From the NCBI RefSeq assembly GCF_030056575.1, contig NZ_JASHHX010000008.1, forward strand, positions 62,001 to 126,000: DNA of 64,000 nucleotides. The letters run 5' to 3'. Shown one piece after another: positions 62,608 through 64,000 of the stretch (position 1 is its first letter; each line of letters starts with the position of its first letter). Made by a program: the position numbers and the translations under genes. The notes under the pieces are model-generated. The model was not told where the DNA came from and did not search any database. It saw only the letters and a program-made list of their open reading frames with translations. Source of the stretch: Rhodoblastus sp. 17X3. Its GTDB lineage: Bacteria; Pseudomonadota; Alphaproteobacteria; Rhizobiales; Beijerinckiaceae.

Positions 62608-63207
62608 ATGATGAACGACGGCAATAATCCGCAGAACGAAAAGCTTTCGCAAACGGATGGCGACCCGGAGAACCAGACCTCCGCCGACACGGCTCCGGCC
62701 CAGGGCGACGCGGAGCGTGACGCCGCGGCCGTGCAGGCCCTGATCGCGGAAAACGCCAGCCTCAAGGACAAGGTGCTGCGCACGCTGGCGGAGATGGAGA
62801 ATCTGCGCCGCCGGACGGAGAAGGAAGTCGCCGACGCCAAGGCCTATGGCGTGACCTCGCTCGCCCGCGACATGCTCACCTTCGCCGACAATTTGCGGCG
62901 CGCGCTCGACAATGTGCCGGCGGAAGTCCGCGAGGCCGCCGACAATGCGCTGAAGGCCTTTGTCGAGGGCATCGAGCTGACCGAACGCGATTTCCTCTCC
63001 CGGCTGACCCGTCACGGCGTGCGCAAGCTGGAGCCGAAGGGCCAGAAATTCGATCCGAATTTCCACGAGGCGCTGTACGAGGCCCATGACGAAACCGTTC
63101 CGCCCGGCACGGTCGCGCATGTGGTCGAAGAAGGCTTCGCCATTGGCGAGCGGGTTCTGCGCCCGGCCAAGGTCGGCGTGGCCAAGGGCGGCGCCAAGGC
63201 CAATTAA
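62608..63207 (+). CDS. grpE: Nucleotide exchange factor GrpE
   Basis: A 199-residue co-chaperone for DnaK. It has an acidic, disordered N terminus, the long dimerisation helix ([21 protein letters not shown]) and the C-terminal beta domain ([46 protein letters not shown]). hrcA, its usual partner in this group, is not in the window. AlkB follows after 25 bases. Confidence 0.96.
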   Translation: MMNDGNNPQNEKLSQTDGDPENQTSADTAPAQGDAERDAAAVQALIAENASLKDKVLRTLAEMENLRRRTEKEVADAKAYGVTSLARDMLTFADNLRRALDNVPAEVREAADNALKAFVEGIELTERDFLSRLTRHGVRKLEPKGQKFDPNFHEALYEAHDETVPPGTVAHVVEEGFAIGERVLRPAKVGVAKGGAKAN

Positions 63208-63232
63208 GGGCGGCGCAAAGCCGAACCGATCC

Positions 63233-63838
63233 ATGCTCCTGCTGAAGCCCGGTCTGCGCCTTTACAAGACGGCGCTCGACCGGGCGGATCAGGAGGCGCT
63301 GCTCGGCGAACTTCGCGCGATCCTGCGCGAGGCGCCCTTGTTCCGGCCGAAAATGCCGCGCACCGGCAAGGAATTTTCCGTCCGCATGAGCAATTGCGGG
63401 CCGCTCGGCTGGGTGTCGGACCTTTCCGGCTATCGCTATCAGGCCCATCATCCCGAAACGGGCCGGCCCTGGCCGCCCATGCCGGAGAGCGTGCTTCGGC
63501 TGTGGCGCGATTTCGCCGAATGCGCGGTCGAGCCGGACGCCTGCCTGATCAATTATTATGACGAGACCGCCCGGATGGGGCCGCATCAGGATCGCGACGA
63601 GACGGATTTTTCTGCGCCGATCCTGTCGCTGTCGCTGGGGCTGTCCTGCCGCTTCCGCTTCGGCGGCGACTCGCGTCGCGACCCGAGCGCAACGATCCGC
63701 CTCGATTCGGGCGATGTTGTCATCTTCGGCGGCCCGGCGCGGAAGATGTTCCATGGCGTGGACAGAATCCTGCCTGGAACGTCAACTCTGCTGACGCCGC
63801 CCGGCCGGATCAATTTGACCCTGCGCCGGGCGGAATGA
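63233..63838 (+). CDS. alkB: AlkB-type 2-oxoglutarate/Fe(II) dioxygenase
   Basis: A 201-residue oxidative DNA/RNA demethylase. The iron triad is His118, Asp120 (MGPHQDRDE) and His174 (KMFHGVDR), and 2-oxoglutarate-binding arginines lie in GRINLTLR (Arg192, Arg198). NYYDETARMG is the typical lead-in. I chose the ATG at 63233; the frame from 63086 overlaps grpE and has no similarity. It is short, of the E. coli AlkB size, and follows grpE closely. Confidence 0.93.
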   Translation: MLLLKPGLRLYKTALDRADQEALLGELRAILREAPLFRPKMPRTGKEFSVRMSNCGPLGWVSDLSGYRYQAHHPETGRPWPPMPESVLRLWRDFAECAVEPDACLINYYDETARMGPHQDRDETDFSAPILSLSLGLSCRFRFGGDSRRDPSATIRLDSGDVVIFGGPARKMFHGVDRILPGTSTLLTPPGRINLTLRRAE

Positions 63839-63844
63839 AAAAGC

Positions 63845-64000
63845 TCAGGCCGTCAGAACCTGTTTCGACTCGACGGTCGAATCCGCCTTGAGGCGGTAGA
63901 CCAGCGGCACGCCGGTCGCCAACTCCATCGAGGGGATCGTTTTCGGCGTCAGGCGGTCGAGCACCATCACCAGGGCGCGAAGCGAATTGCCATGGGCGGC
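63845..64000 (-). CDS. gpmA: 2,3-bisphosphoglycerate-dependent phosphoglycerate mutase, C-terminal part
   Basis: The last 51 codons of a leftward gene that runs past the window edge. The translated end reads [17 protein letters not shown], then [17 protein letters not shown] and a short tail. The AAHGNSLR motif holds the second catalytic His of dPGM, which interconverts 3- and 2-phosphoglycerate. It converges on alkB with 6 bases between the stops. Confidence 0.9.
   Translation of the reverse strand, partial: AAHGNSLRALVMVLDRLTPKTIPSMELATGVPLVYRLKADSTVESKQVLTA

Overview
The window is a GC-rich piece of a bacterial chromosome. Its gene content points to an alphaproteobacterium of the order Hyphomicrobiales (Rhizobiales), perhaps near the Beijerinckiaceae/Methylocystaceae. 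Supporting signs are the rsmB-heparinase-purH order, a mitofilin-like protein before HemY, a ccmABCDG set next to acnA, trpF-trpB-trpA-accD-folC, an IalB-family protein, and an AccD with a degenerate zinc ribbon. I cannot name the genus. No rRNA, tRNA, CRISPR array, prophage or insertion sequence was seen.

Layout: 1-8.1 kb holds an Smr protein (5' end outside the window), a PfkB sugar/nucleoside kinase, purH, a heparinase II/III-like protein, an RsmB-type rRNA methyltransferase, an SDHAF4-like protein and gluQRS. 8.2-16.4 kb holds an L,D-transpeptidase, acs, an IalB-like protein, a quinone oxidoreductase, a lemA-TPM-TPM cluster and a lytic transglycosylase. 16.5-26.2 kb holds leuD, a zincin, an OsmC protein, leuC, rplS, hemY, a mitofilin-like gene, a CitE-type lyase, a beta-carbonic anhydrase and asd. 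26.3-30 kb holds a pseudouridine synthase, ftsY, a YciB/IspZ protein and a lone periplasmic Cache protein. 30-39.9 kb holds acnA and the cytochrome c maturation genes, which are split into ccmAB and ccmCDG by a carbonic anhydrase and acnB on the other strand. 39.9-47.9 kb holds aroA, cmk, a diiron-type protein, rpsA, an Hsp70-like protein, sppA, ihfB and lapA. 47.9-54.1 kb holds trpF, trpB, trpA, accD and folC, with a VOC/MarR divergent pair lodged between trpB and trpA. 54.2-64 kb holds a GNAT protein, a lysine/arginine/ornithine decarboxylase, a Tat-exported beta-helix protein, gshB, glnD, grpE, alkB and the 3' end of gpmA.

Most genes are core metabolism: purine, leucine, tryptophan, aromatic and lysine/threonine precursors, acetate activation, the TCA cycle, glutathione, PII signalling and envelope upkeep. 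The least ordinary signals lie between or inside these genes. They are (1) a ~150-bp repeat present twice (1663-1812 and 28484-28633), able to form three hairpins, with a compensatory base change; (2) a palindromic repeat mosaic read through as the N terminus of a TPM protein; (3) two normally compact operons (ccm and trp) interrupted by accessory genes; and (4) an AT-richer lone Cache-domain gene.
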